64,000 nt of DNA from Sternotherus odoratus (Eukaryota > Chordata > Testudines > Kinosternidae): positions 59,505,442 to 59,569,441 of the forward strand of contig JAVMKO010000005.1 of the NCBI GenBank assembly GCA_032164245.1. The letters run 5' to 3'. The notes below the pieces were generated by a model that was not told the origin of the DNA, did not search any database, and saw only the letters and a program-made list of their open reading frames with translations. The position numbers and the translations under genes are program-made. Positions 10,888 to 22,924 of this stretch are shown one piece after another; position 1 is the stretch's first letter, and each line of letters begins with the position of its first letter.

Positions 10888-11337
10888 AGGAAGAAAATAT
10901 ATGGGGGAAGTGACATCAAAGACTCAAAAAGTAATACCCTTTACACCAGTAGTAGGAAGCCTGCTAAACAACCAGTGGGGCCACTGGACGATCGAGGTGC
11001 TAAAGAATCACTCAAGAATAATCAGACTATTGCGAAGAAACAAAATGAATTATTTGCATCGGTCTTCATGGCTGAGGATGTGAGGGAGATTCCCAAATAT
11101 AAGCCATTCTTTTTGGGGCAGATATGAGGAACTGTCCCAGATTAAGGTATTATTAGAGGAGGTTTGGGAACAAATTGATAAATTAAACAGCAGTAAGTCA
11201 CCAGAACTAGATGGTATTCGCCCAAGAGTTCTGAAGGAATTCTCATGTGAAATTGCAGACCTACTAAATGTAGTCTGTAACCTATCATTTAAATCAACTT
11301 CTGTACCATATGACTGGAGAATGCAAGATGGTCTAAT
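10888..11337 (+). mobile_element. CR1 LINE fragment (endonuclease/reverse-transcriptase linker and RT start)
   Basis: Plus-strand translation in several broken frames follows the CR1 ORF2 order: 'LNELFASVFMAEDVREIP' near 11047-11100, then degraded 'SPELDGIRPRVLKEFSCEI' near 11198-11260, then the stretch preceding 'DWR'. The homologous minus-strand block is at 16505-16729 in the larger CR1. Multiple stops and frameshifts; it ends abruptly at about 11337 where unrelated sequence begins. Confidence 0.8.
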
Positions 11338-11581
11338 TCTGGGGTGCGAGGCTGGGGAGCTGGGGGGAATTGGCTGGAGCCTCTCTTGTTGGTTCATGAG
11401 TGGCTGGGAGAAGCATTCATATAACTCAGCTGAGTGTGTGTCTGTCTGTGTAAGTGCAGCACCTGTCAGAGATTTGTAGCTTGGCAACAGCACTACAAAG
11501 TGAGTGGGATACCCCAGGTTGGTGGGAGAGAGGGCTCAGTGGTCCCACAGTTCAGGTCACACCGTGGGGACCCCATCACAG
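11338..11581. mobile_element. Probable LTR fragment
   Basis: A G-rich patch abutting the CR1 break, with 'agctgagtgtgtgtctgtct', 'tgcagcacctgtcagag' and a terminus '...ccccatcaca'. It resembles the 3' portion of reptile LTRs, which end in CA, but the other end and any target duplication are not visible. Low-confidence classification. Confidence 0.35.
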
Positions 11582-12059
11582 GAAGATTCAATGAAAATTA
11601 GCCTTTTCCTACAAACAGTTTTGGTTTCAACAAATTTGATACTTTCTGTCGGATAAAATTGTTTAGTTGGAAAATTCCCAACCAGCTCTAGTTTTAAGGT
11701 CATTTTGAGTCATGTATAAGACACAAAGCAGCCTTAGCACATTAAAGAATCCGTCCCTTCACGTTCTGTCTCATGTAGTTGGTTTGATAAGCATATAATC
11801 TGAGCATCTGGACTGGATAGAAGATCTTGAAGAAAGCACATGATGCAACATGAAAAATTTCTGCTTTTCTAGAAAAAAATATAAATATTGGCTGCTATCC
11901 CACTTCCACTTCTTATCAACATTTTTGAGCAGGTACAGTAGTGCAAATTTAATATCTGTGGCCTGGAATTTCATAGGCAAATGCAATTTTGGAGACATAA
12001 AATGGAATTGAGATTTTTTTTCAAATGCTATTTTACAATTTTTATGTATTTATTTTTCA
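11582..12059. other. Unannotated AT-rich stretch
   Basis: Nothing recognised. Confidence 0.4.
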
Positions 12060-12200
12060 CTCAGAGTTAATGGTCTGCTTTATGGATGGATAAACTGAAA
12101 GGTTCAGTGACTTGCTCAAGGTCACACAGTGAATCTCGGTAGTAAAAATGAGAATAGAATCCAACTTCTCACTCCCATTCCTTGGCTAACATGCTTAGTA
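12060..12200 (-). repeat. MIR-type SINE remnant
   Basis: Antisense MIR core: 'aaactgaaaggttcagtgac' followed by 'ttgctcaaggtcacacagtg' and 'gaatagaatccaacttctc'. The 'tgacttgcycaaggtcacac' phrase is the conserved centre of MIR. Confidence 0.65.
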
Positions 12201-13005
12201 CTTACAGCTGAAAGATCAAGAAAAGCTAGTCTGGAAGCAGCTTAAGGTTTCATTACTCAGAAAAATCATATATGATGTGAAAGGCTAACTTTAATTAGAT
12301 ATGGTCCTAAGTGCAATATTTAGATCCCGATGTGGGTTTGGCTTTTAAACATCTAGCCTCAGAGGTTGGGGGAGTTTTCTGACTTGAACCTGTCTGTACT
12401 ACTGTAGCGGGCCCGGATGGGCCCCCTACGGGGGGGACAGCCCCCGCACCGGCGATCCGCCATGGACGGCGGAGCCGGCGCGACCACGCCCCCCGCCCCG
12501 GAAGTGCACCCGACAACCCGGATGCACAAAAGGCGGGGCCGGGAGCCAGGAAGGGGGCAGAAGCGGGAGGAGAGAACCCCGCTGGGAGGACTGGCCTCCC
12601 CCCTGCCTGGAGAGAGAGAGAGAGGAGCGTCCCGAGGCTGCGGCCGGACCAGATGGCCCCGACGCCCCCCACCCCGCCTTCCGGGAAGACGGGAACGGGG
12701 ACCTGGGCAGCGAACCTCCCGCGGAGGGAGAAGCCGGAGGTGAGACCCCGATGCTGGTAGACCCCGCGGCCGCGGGGTGCGACCTGACGGGACCCACACC
12801 TACCCGCCCCGAGACCCCCGACGACTGGCCCGGTGTTCCAGCCGCCAGCTACCCGGAGGAGCCCGGAATGGACTGGACCCCCGCGGGCCAGGAACCCTGA
12901 GGTCAGACCCGGGAGGGGAAGGGAAGGGGCTAGCTACCTTTACGCCCGGAGCCCAGACGCCCGAGCCGGACCTAGAGAAAGAGAGAGAGAGAGACGGTGT
13001 ATGTA

Positions 13006-13550
13006 CTGGCTGCTTGGGCCAGGGAAGACCAAGCGAAAGCCAGCCTGAACAGAGACTGTGGACTTGCTGACTGTTTGGGCCAGGATAACCCAGACGACCG
13101 TCAGCCTAACAGAGACTGTGCCTTTTCTGGCTGCTGGGCAAGGGAAGCCCAAGCCAAAGCCAGCCTGACAGAGACTGTGTGTTTGCTGGCTGTTTGGACC
13201 AGGAGAGCCCAGACGACCGCCAGCCTAGCAAGCCTGGGTAATTGCTGGCTGCTTGGGCGAGGGAAGCCCAAGCGAAAGCCAGCCTGAACAGAGACTGTGT
13301 AATTGCTGGCTGTCTGGACCAGGAGAGCCCAGACGACCGCCAGCCTACCGAGCCTGTACCTTTACTGGCTGCCTGGGCAAGGGAAGCCCAAGCGAAAGCC
13401 AGCCTGAATAAAGACTGTGTGACTGCTGGCTATTTAGACCAGGAGAGCCGGCGATCAACAACCCCGCAAAGACGGTGTGTTTGCTGGCTGCTGGGGCAAG
13501 GACAGCCCGGCCACAACCAGCCCGGCGGGGACCGCATATTTGTACTGCCG
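13006..13550 (+). repeat. Alternating 60-bp tandem array inside the solo LTR
   Basis: Nine units of about 58-64 bp, each starting near 'ctggctg'. Two unit types alternate: A units contain 'gggaagcccaagcgaaagcc' and B units contain 'ggagagcccagacgaccgcc', in the order A-B-A-B-A-B-A-B-A, so the higher-order unit is about 120 bp. Units seven to nine diverge most. In the seventh unit the usual 'gaacagagactg' reads 'gaataaagactg', creating an AATAAA. Confidence 0.85.
13407..13412 (+). promoter_or_regulatory. Candidate LTR polyadenylation signal
   Basis: AATAAA within the seventh tandem unit; the corresponding bases in sister units read 'aacaga'. Position is about 380 bp before the LTR end, so function is unproven. 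Confidence 0.35.
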
Positions 13551-13798
13551 GATCGCCTGGCAAGAGAGAGGGAACACGTGCCCTCCGGCGACCTGGGGCC
13601 CAACCAGTGAGGGCCCGATCCCCAGAGGCTGTACGCCGGACGACCTGGGTGCCTAGTCGGGGTGACTCACCACCGGCCAGGGCCTGACAAGAGACGGAGG
13701 CCACCCGCAGGGGGCGCCCTCAACCCTGGGACCCCGCTAATTCCCCATACTCCCAGCAGGAGGCGCCCCGGGGTAAGAACAGAAGCCTCTACAACTAC

Positions 13799-14999
13799 AC
13801 TATATAACTTTGGATGACTGTCATTTTCCAATCTTGGAAACTATAAAGGGATGTCATATGGCGATGTATATTGGAAGTTGTCACTGGAGATCAGCACACT
13901 CTGGGCACTGAAACACAGGTTTTTTTGCTGATTTATGCTGGTAACTAGCCCAAGAACATCTCAAGGTTTGACTCAGGAACTTAAAAGGCTGAATTTCTCT
14001 CTGAGGCAAGAGGTGGAGGTCCTTAAAGGAGAAAGCCCCGCTTCTCTAAAAACCCAATTATGAAAACAAGGTCTCGAGATGAGCCTTACATTACTTTAGA
14101 GAATCCATCAGTTTAAGGAAAAGGGGTATGTTATGGGATAATACTGTAATAGGATCTGTTATATATGGGGGAGAGGAAGGAGCACAGTAAAGTTATCTTG
14201 CCTGTTCATACTGAATTACAGTGGAAGGTTAGAGATTAATGTGACCCTAATACGATGTAACCTGTTGGCTCCCTGATGATGTCACCTAAGCAAACAATAG
14301 ACACAGAGGAGTAATGTCAAAATATTATGCTGAAGTTCATTTCTGGCAGTTGTTTACACTCAGACAACACAGGGAAGGAAACTTTGGAGTTCAGGTCAGG
14401 TATGCTTTAGAGGCATAGCATTATGTAGTCCCATAACTGTTAATTTAAAAAAACCAACAATATATTAGGAGCATGTTTAGATTTAATCTGATTGAAATCA
14501 GCTCCCTTATTTTAGTTACTACTATATTTTAAGGAGGCATTTTTTCAACTCTGTACTGGTATAATTTATCACCTGCATACAGGACTCTGACAAGACAACA
14601 CCTCTGGTATTATGAATAGTATTAGCTATTCTCTTTAGAGCTATGTTTTGTGTACTCTTTCTGCAGAGAGAGTAGTCTAGCTTCAGTGGCTTTTTATGTA
14701 TGATACTGTAATGAAACAATATTACAACAGAATCTCAGAGTTGCGAACATCTTGGGAAAGGAAGCTGTTCGTAATGCTTGAAAGTTTGTCATTCTGAAGA
14801 AAACATTCTTTCAAAAGTTTACAATGGAACATTGACTTAATATAGATTCGAAATTTCACTATGCAGAAGAAAAATGCTGCTTTACAGTTACTTTTTTTAG
14901 TATGTTTAACACAGCACTGTACTGTAATTGCTATTTTTTCCCTCTCTACTACTGCTTGATTGCGTACTTCTGTTTCAAAATGAGGTGCCTGGTTAAAAA
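13799..14999. other. Unannotated stretch
   Basis: AT-rich; the 138-codon minus frame at 14722-15138 runs into the CR1 tail and shows no motif. Nothing supported. Confidence 0.4.
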
Positions 15000-17570
15000 C
15001 ATAAGAATGGCCATACTGGTTCAGACTAAAGGTCCATCCAGCCCAATATCCTGTTTGCCAACACTGGCCAATGCCAGGTGCCCCAGAGAGAGTGAACCTA
15101 GCAGGTAATGATGAAGTGATCTCTCTCCTGCCATCCATCTCCCTCCCTGACCAGCAGAGGCTGGGGACATCATTGCTTACTCAACCTGGCTAATAGCCAT
15201 TCATGGACTTAACCTCCATGAATTTATCTAGTTCTCTTTTAACCCCCGTTATAGTCCTCGCCTTCACAACCTCCTCAGGCAAGGAGGTCCACAGGTTGAC
15301 TGTGCACTGTGTGAAGAAGAACTTCCTTTTATTTATTTTAAACTTGTGTGTCCATTAATTTCATTGGGTGGCCCCCTATTTCTTATATTATGGGAACAAA
15401 TAAATAACTTTTACTTATTGACTTTCTCCACACCATTAATGATTTCATTTACCTCTATCATATCATCCCTTAGTCTCCTCTTTTCCAAGCTGAAAAATTC
15501 TAGTCTCTTTAATCTTTCCTCATAGGGACCCATTCCAAACCCCTAATCATTTTAGTTGTCCTTCTCTGAACCTTTTCGAATACCAGTATATCTTTTTTGA
15601 GATGAGGAGACCACATCCGTACGCAGCATTCAAGCTGTGGGTGTACCAAGGTTTTATACAAGGGCAATAAGATATTCTCCATCTTATTTCTATCTATTCA
15701 GAGAACTATCCACAATGACTCCAACATCCATCCTGATTAGTTGTAGCTAAATTAGCCCCCATCATATTGCATGTATAGTTGGAATTATTTTTTTCTGATG
15801 TGCATTACTTTACATTTATCCACATTAAATATCATTTGCCATTTTGTTGCCCAATCATGTAGTTTTGTGAGATCTTTATGAAATTCTTCAATCTGCTTTG
15901 GTCTTAACTATTTTGAGTAGTTTAATATTGTCTGCAAACTTTGCCACCTTACTGTTTACCCCTTTCTCCAAATCATTTATGAATAAGTTGAATAGGGTTG
16001 GTCCTAGGACTGACCCTTGGGGAACACCACTAGTTACTCCTCTCCATTCTGAAAATGTATAATTTATTCTTACCCTTTCTTTCCCTGTTTTTTAATCAGC
16101 TCTCAATCCATGAAAGGATCTTCCCTCTTATCCCATGTCATCTTAATCTATGTAAGAGCCTTTGGTGAGGGGCCTTCTCAAAGGCTTTCTGGAAATCTAA
16201 GTACACTATATCTACTGGATCCTACTTGTCCACATGTTTGTTGATCCCTTCAAAGAGTTCTTATAGATTAGTAAGACATGATTTCCCTTTACATAAACCA
16301 TGTTGACTTTTGCTCAACAATTTATGTTCTTCTATGTGTCTGAAAATTTTATTCTTTACTATTGTTTCAACTAATTTGCCTGGTACTGACCTAGATTTAC
16401 TGGTCTGTAATTGCCGGGATCACTTCTAAAGCTCTTTTTAAAATATTGGTGTTACATTAGCTATCTTCCAGTCATTGGGTACAAAAGCTGATTTAAAGGA
16501 CAGGTTACAAACCATAGTTGATTAGTTCCACAATTTTACATTTAAGTTCCTTCAAAACTCTTGGGTGAATGCCGTCTGGTCCCGATGACTCCAAAACCTC
16601 CTCTAATGACACTTCAGTCTGTGACAATTCCTCAGATTTGTTACCTACAAAGGATGGCTCAGGTTTGGGAATTTTCCTAACATCCTCAGCTGTGAAGACT
16701 GAAGCAAAGAATTCATTTAGTTTTTCCACAATGACTTTACTGTCTTTAAGTGCTCCTTTTTATATGAGTGTTTATGCTCCTTTCTATTTACCTCACTAGG
16801 ATTTGACTTTCACTTTTAAAAGATGCCTTTTTATCTCTCACTGCTTCTTTTACATGGTTGTTAAGCCACGTTACCTCTTTTTAAGCTCTTTTACTGTGTT
16901 TTTTTAATTTGGGGTCTACATTTAAGTTGGGCCTCTATTATGGTGTCTTTGAAAAGTGTCCATGCAGCTTGCAGGGGTTTCATTCTAGTCACTGTACCTT
17001 TTAATTTCTGTTTTAACTAATGTCCCAATTTTGCTGTAATTAAATGCCACAGTGTTGGGATGCTGAGGTGTTGTTCCCATGACAGAAGTTTTAAATGTTG
17101 TTATTTTATGGTCACTATTTCAGAGTGGTCCTGTTATAGTTACCTCCTGGACCAGATCCAGCGCTCCACTCGAGAACTGCCTCTTCTCTTGTGGGTTGCT
17201 GTACCAGCTGCTCCACAAAACAGTCATTTAAAGTATCGAGAAATTTTATCTCTGCATTTTGTCCTGAGGTGACATGTACCCAGTCAATATGGGGATAATT
17301 GAAATCCCCCACTATTATATTGAGTTCTGTATTTTGATAGCCTCTCTAATCTCCCTTAGCATTTCATAGTCACTATCACTGTCCTGGTCATGTAGTCGAT
17401 AATAGATCCCTACTGTCATATTCTTATTAGAGCATGGAATTACTGGTCGACTGGTCAGTTCTTAACTCTGGTGTTTGGAACTCAGTTGTTCTGCTGTAGT
17501 CAATTTCTCATCCAATAATATATAGGATCCTCTCACTATGACCTTACTTACTGTATAATGAGACCTATGT
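15000..17570 (-). pseudogene. CR1 LINE, 5'-truncated, decayed ORF2
   Basis: Read on the minus strand from 17570 to 15000 the fragments follow CR1 ORF2 order. The endonuclease C-terminal half comes first ('IYYRLHDQDSDSDYEM' near 17400, 'GDFNYPHIDW' near 17300). Then the EN-RT linker and RT start (16505-16729, containing 'LNEFFASVFTAEDV' and 'GPDGIHPRVLKEL'). Then the RT core, with 'GVPQGSVLGPTLFNLFINDL' near 16010 and the active site reading FADN instead of FADD near 15940. Then the C-terminal domain and 3' UTR, ending near 'acataagaatggcc'. Many stops and frameshifts make it long dead. The EN N-terminus and ORF1 are absent, as expected of incomplete target-primed reverse transcription. Confidence 0.9.
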
Positions 17571-17682
17571 CAGGAGCTGAAGTCAAGTACAGATTTATGT
17601 ATTTAAATAGAAAAAGGCAAATATCTTGTAACTATATAGCATGTCACTAGACTAATGGCATAAGAGAGGGAAAGATAAATAA

Positions 17683-17850
17683 GAAACATACTGGGTCAAA
17701 CTAAAGGTCCGTCTAGCCCAGTATCCTGTCCTCTGACAGTGGCCAATGCCAAGTGCCCCAAAGGGAATAAACAGAAGGGGTAATGATCATGTGATCCATT
17801 CCCTGTTGCCCATTCCCAGCTTTTGGCAAACACCTTTTAAATCCATTTGG
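17683..17850 (-). mobile_element. CR1 LINE 3'-end fragment
   Basis: 'ataagaaacatactgggtca' through 'ggccaatgccaagtgcccca' repeats the 3' terminal segment of the neighbouring CR1 (15000-15110) in the same orientation, so it is a second, very short copy. Confidence 0.8.
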
Positions 17851-20800
17851 AATCATGTACAATAATGAAAAAGAATGTTGGCAATCAATTTTCTGATTAA
17901 AAACTACCTACCTACTAACACTGGAAGCTAAATTAAACCATATCCTTTACAATCTGTACAATATATGGAATGATAACATGATGATACTTGATACTCAGTG
18001 ATTATGATTTTAGCTGGTACAAAGGGCAGTAGCACTGCAATATTATGAGTGTCTAGACTCGCAAGCCCTATTACCAAATCAAAGCAAATCTAATACATTT
18101 ATCAAAACTTGATTTCCAGACTTTTAAATAGTCACTCATTACTGTATATGTTATAGCTAAGAAACATTTAAAGTATAGTCCATGTATATTAATAACCCAA
18201 AAGTAAATGTGTACAATATATTTTATATAGTTATATAGTTTTATTACTGTATCTTACATTATTTGTATTGTGGTAGTGCTTAGGAAGACAGTCCCTGCCC
18301 CCAAAGAGCTCACAGTGTAACTGTAAGAGGCAGCAGATGGACATAGACAGATGGTGGAGTTCAAAGAAAAATGAGGTCCTATTGTCTAAATAGCCTAGAC
18401 ACACAGGGTGGGGGAAGGGGTGGATCACACAAGCCAAGTGAACAATATGATGGTGGCAAATAACATATCAGTGTCCTAACTATTTGGGATGGGGGTGCTT
18501 GCATATGCACACGTATATGTGTTGGGGTGGTGATTACTTTGGAGGGAAGGAAGGATGGAGGGAAGCTGAGATGATATCACGAGGGAGGGGAAAGGGAAGA
18601 ATTGGAGCAAACAGTCAATCTGACTGTCCCTGCCTTGGCTGCTCCTGGCTGGTGGAGTTTCTATGGGCTTGCTTCATTGAATCCCACTATAATACTTTGG
18701 CTCAGATTCTGCTGTCAGTGAAACTGTCCACTAAGGAGTGATGCCTAGCTTTGAAAATTTTCCAGGGCAATGTTGTACTAACCTCCTGTCCCCCAGTCAA
18801 GTTCCACATTGCAGAAATTACACCGGGAAGCAATATGCATGCAAAATGCTCTATACACAGAAATGTAAAAAGAAGGGCTCTTAGTTTATATTAATATGGA
18901 AAACAGGATGAAATACTTAAGGACTTCTGCCAGTAAATAAATGTGAATTTACAGACTTTATGGGCCCAAGAGGTGAAAGATAATTGAAATTCTATTGGAT
19001 TTTCACCACCTCAGACACACACTTATACCATTTTCAACCCCTCCGCTTATCGCTGAAAACAAGGTCCTCATGTTTGTATGAACAACTCATGCAGTCAGGC
19101 ACAAGATATATTTGATCTACAAACAGAATTTTGTTTATCCAGTGGGATTACAAGTCTTGAAAAAACAGATGTAGCTGGAAGAATCTCCTCACTCTCAACC
19201 CCCGGGGTCTATAGTCAAGCCCACTGGAGTCTCAGATTCAAAATAAGTTTCTACTAATATTTAGTTTGGTTTTAAGAGGTAGAGAGAATTCATGCATGAA
19301 ACCTTAATCATTCCCAACCTCTTAATCCCCTAGATACCTGCTCACTTTCTTCCCCTTTGCAATAAACTCGAGCAAATAATTTATCAGCTTTAATTTCCAC
19401 AAACCCCTTAAAGGTAAAAGTCAGCTAGTGTGCAGTGCTTGTTTCCTACATCACTGCTCAAAGCAACTTCAGAATGCAATGTACTTCACTGGAGAGCTTT
19501 ATAGAGTATCTGGATGCAGAGGGTGAAATTAACTTGTACCATTGTAAACCCAGTGTATCAACAGCAGCTCCCTTTCCTTTCAACACTATTTATTAAACTT
19601 ATTGCTTTCATTTTAACAAGGACAATTGCTGTCTCTGCACACACAATCCTGAACTCTAAAGTGCAGAGTCTAGGGAATATGTAGTCATAACATCACACAG
19701 ATCGGTAGGGGCTGGATACATCCCCATGAAACATTTGGCTTCAACCAAATTTCATTTAGTAGAAAATATTCTGACCCGGCTCCAGGCTTGGCTATGCAGT
19801 ATATTATAAGTGTTTAAGTCTTCAGAGACCACCTTCCTCTGCCTGAGCAAGGAATGCTGACTTTTATAAACGTGGTTCAAAGCAATTGGTTTCTCAATAA
19901 CTACAGCCATTTCTCTCTGACTGACGAGGCAATGGGAGCTGACAGCTTGGCCAAGCTCTGCTACTGCAGCTGAAGGAATAAGAAAAGAGGAAAAAAATAA
20001 CCGGCTCTGTGAAATCCATCCTGTATGCAGATTAGCTCCAGGGATCTGTGGCTCAACAATTAGGAGAATAGTATTTGTACCTCAGAAAGTGTTAAGAATA
20101 ATTGAGGCTCATTGCTCGGACATTCAGTGCAATGAGGGTAGTTGTGAGGAAATCCTACAGGGTATTACTATCGGGGAATTAAGTGTAAGGGGGAAACAAA
20201 ACAGAAAACAAAGTCCATTATTTGATACATACAACCTCTTGTGTTCCAGTCCCCAAAATGTACTAGATGTGGGTCAAGGAATTAGAGATACTGGGTTCCT
20301 ATGAGGAGGTGGGATAGACGGAGCTGGTAGCATTGCCTGTGGTTAAGGCTGCCTGACACTCGCCATTACATACCCATAATGAGTAAAATAGATACCTGAC
20401 CCTGAACTCATTGAAGTCACTGGCACAACTCCTGTTTACTTCAATGGTGCAAGATCAAGCCTGGCTGTCTCCTATAGTGATCCCAGAAGTGGATGGTATC
20501 GAAACCACAAAATGATCTTGGTCATGTTATGGGCCAGGGCCAATAGCAAACAGTAGAAGAGGAGATATTTACTTTTTCTCGTGCTTTCTGGGTCATCCTA
20601 TATTTCTGCATGGACTATGTTGTACCCAGTGTCACTTGCCCTATCCTGGATATGCAGTGCTGGGACTAATTCCACTCCAAACTCTGTTTGCTATTACAGT
20701 ACCCACATTTGTTGCCAGTGTAGTAGTCCCAGCACTCCAGTGATCTCCTGCCTCCATATGCCGCCAGATCCCTCTTAATGCTGCCTTATTAGCATAATGA

Positions 20801-21822
20801 TGTGTTCAAATGCCTGGCACCTGTTTACTGTCTGTATTCTAGGCCCTGATGCTGCAAGCTGTTTGTGTCTGGAACACTTGTGACAGAACGCTGTACCTGC
20901 ACTTTGTAACAGCCTTCCGGTACTTCCAGGGCTATCCCCTACCAGAAGTACTTAGAAGTGTGTTCCAGTTCTTCTTTTCTTAGCACTGGAGCACTGAGTG
21001 TCAAGCCTCAAGTTACCAACCCCACATGCTATCTGGATGCTGCCGTTCTATTTGTTTGTTTGTGGCACTTCCGCTGTCTGTGGGTGGACAGTGCCGATTT
21101 TCTGCTACGTTAATGCCAAACAATTCTGTGTATATAATGTGAAAGCTAAGAATCTTAAATGCACAGAAGTCAAGAGATTTAGTGGTTCACTGAAGACCTT
21201 CTTGTAGTATACAATGTACGAATATAGGTTTAGCACCACAATGTGACTGGGATAGTTAGGTTTGGATTTCCTCACTTTTATTCATTTAAACTTCTCCACT
21301 GCAATCTTGCATTCATTACTGTACACTTTGTGTTAAATTGTGTTTTATTTTTAAATAAAATAAATATAATGAGTACACTAAGTGTGAGATGACTCCGCAT
21401 GTGAGTGTGTGTTCTTGGAATGATTTACTTAGTTCAATCTGCAGATATCCAGAGAGATTCCGACTTATGTCTGTGGATATTTAGGCCTGTTGCCCATTTC
21501 ACTTGGTAAGAGAAAATGCAGTGTCAAGCATACAGAGTGTACAGTTTTAATTCGATTTTATTTTTCTATGTTTTTTAAACTGCAGAAAGTTCGTGAGTGA
21601 GAATTATTTTTATTGCTCATAGACTCATAGCTGCCCATGGCATTTGCTCTCCAATGCCCATTAAATTCATGGCAATTGGATGCCTGAATCCTTTAGGTGA
21701 CTGAAAAATCTATCTTTCTCATGTAAATAATATAAATAGTATGCGAGAGAAGAAAAGAGCGAGAGATCTGTGTATGATTTGCTTGTTTTATTTATCTTGG
21801 TTTTAGATTAACATTTTTGTTT
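17851..21822. other. Long stretch with only old repeat traces
   Basis: Near 18240-18340 'gtggtagtgcttaggaagac' and 'agtccctgcccccaaagagc' look like a worn SINE/LINE tail also seen near 35770-35820 and 40985-41010. Near 20380-20470 there is a worn copy of the palindromic family at 5413 ('gaagtcactggcacaactcc' facing 'cttcaatggtgcaagatc'). No gene supported. Confidence 0.4.
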
Positions 21823-22450
21823 GCAGCATTGTAGCCCCGTTGGTCCCAGGATATGTGAGAGACAAGTTGGGTGAGATATCTTTTATTGGATGAATTTCTG
21901 TTAGTGGAAGGGACAGGCTTTTGAGCTTCATGGAGCTCTTCTTCAGGTCTGAGGAAGGATACCTGAGTGTTCAAACTACGTACAAGATGGGACAGCTAGT
22001 TAAGCATAAGGGGTTAACACATAGTGTAGGACACTACTTACAAATGAAATGGTCAATTAAAACCCCTGTTGTGGTGGGGCAATGGAGGGGTAGTAAGCAG
22101 AAGGCTGTGTTACAAGTTGCTGTAATGGGCTATAAAACCAGAGTCTCTAAGACCATGGTTTTTAGTGTCCAGCAGAATTATGAATTAAGTTCACAGGCTT
22201 TTGTTTTGAAGGTGTTGTGCAGGTTTCCTTTGAGGATGAGGACTGAGTGGTCATATACGGAATGATCATATTGGGAAATATGTGATCACTCACAGGCTAG
22301 CTAGGGTATTTGTTTTTTTATCACTTCTTTGTGTGAGCTCATTCACGAGCATAGTGATTATCTGGTTTCATCAACATAGTTGATGTGGCAGTTGATGCCC
22401 CCGATAACTGTTTTGTAATTTTTTGCAACTTGATTGTTGTGGTTTTAAAT
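21823..22450 (-). mobile_element. Penelope-like retroelement 3' part, family 2 (GIY-YIG tail remnant and terminal repeat)
   Basis: Read on the minus strand from 22450. A decayed frame near 22270-22180 reads 'QYDHSVYDHSVLILKGNLHN', followed by 'ACELN' and a degraded 'LLDTKNHGLN'-like block. The pattern DHS..DL.V, K-rich helix, then L.T...GLN is the C-terminal part of the GIY-YIG endonuclease found at the end of Penelope ORFs. Downstream comes the non-coding terminal segment: 'gacCTGAAGAAGAGCTC' near 21955, matching the hammerhead core CUGANGA plus helix II, then 'aagctcaAAAGcctgtc', then 'caataaaagatatctcaccc', and the terminus 'ggaccaacggggctacaatg' near 21823. Unlike the other family-2 copy at 3763 it is not palindromic. 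Stops and shifts show it is dead. Confidence 0.7.
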
Positions 22451-22914
22451 TCAGCTACATGAGGTACTAACAAAATAAAGCCAAAAACAAATGTGTTAAA
22501 CTCTTCCCATCACATACACAACGCTTGTTTGAAATATGAAACTTAAATACTGAAAAATGTGCACCTCTCTAGAGACAGGATACCAGGATCCCTTGTGGCA
22601 AGTCTTATGTTACTCTTACTGTGTTACTGTGTGACTATGAAATAGAAACCACCAACACAGAACAGTGGAAATAGAGAACAGGTGTGCATTTAATTTGGAA
22701 AGGCAGCAGATATCAGTAAAAGCAGCCACAGTTCACTATCTCAGCATGTCTACAGAGCAAGAAAGAAACCAAACAATAGCAGCATTGGAAATACTGGTCT
22801 GAACTAAGATTTGTGAATTAAATACTGTGGGTCGTGATCTGTTCTATAGTAAATGTGGTATAACTATGAGGTTTATTAGGGTTTAGAAGTAGTTCCAAAC
22901 CAGAATCCTTTGGA
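22451..22914. other. Unannotated stretch
   Basis: AT-rich; the only notable item is one copy of a 34-base exact repeat (22683-22716). Confidence 0.4.
22683..22716 (+). repeat. 34-base exact direct repeat, copy 1
   Basis: 'tgtgcatttaatttggaaag' followed by 'gcagcagatatcag' is identical to 24646-24679; the bases on either side differ. It is not part of any repeat family I recognise. Confidence 0.9.
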
Positions 22915-22924
22915 TCTCAATCTG

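Larger units (their letters stand above)
12403..13793. mobile_element. Solo LTR, 1391 bp, with perfect 5-bp target duplication
   Basis: The block begins TGTAG and ends CTACA, the TG...CA short inverted termini of an LTR, and is flanked by the same five bases, ACTAC, at 12398-12402 and 13794-13798. No internal gag/pol lies next to it, so it is a solo LTR left by LTR-LTR recombination. It is GC-rich with GA-runs near 12611 and 12984, and holds a tandem array (13006-13550). A candidate polyadenylation hexamer AATAAA is at 13407-13412, which would favour plus-strand orientation. The superfamily (ERV or Gypsy) cannot be told from the LTR alone. All long frames here are composition or repeat artefacts. 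Confidence 0.85.

Noticed and set aside
13006..13550. Regular direct repeats resembling a CRISPR array
   Set aside because: Units are contiguous with no unique spacers, lie inside an LTR, and the DNA is vertebrate.
12307..13704. Frames of 100-146 codons on both strands
   Set aside because: All overlap the solo LTR and its tandem array; they repeat with the 60-bp unit.
21921..22265. 114-codon plus-strand frame
   Set aside because: It is antisense to the Penelope-like 3' region, whose recognisable GIY-YIG remnant is on the minus strand.
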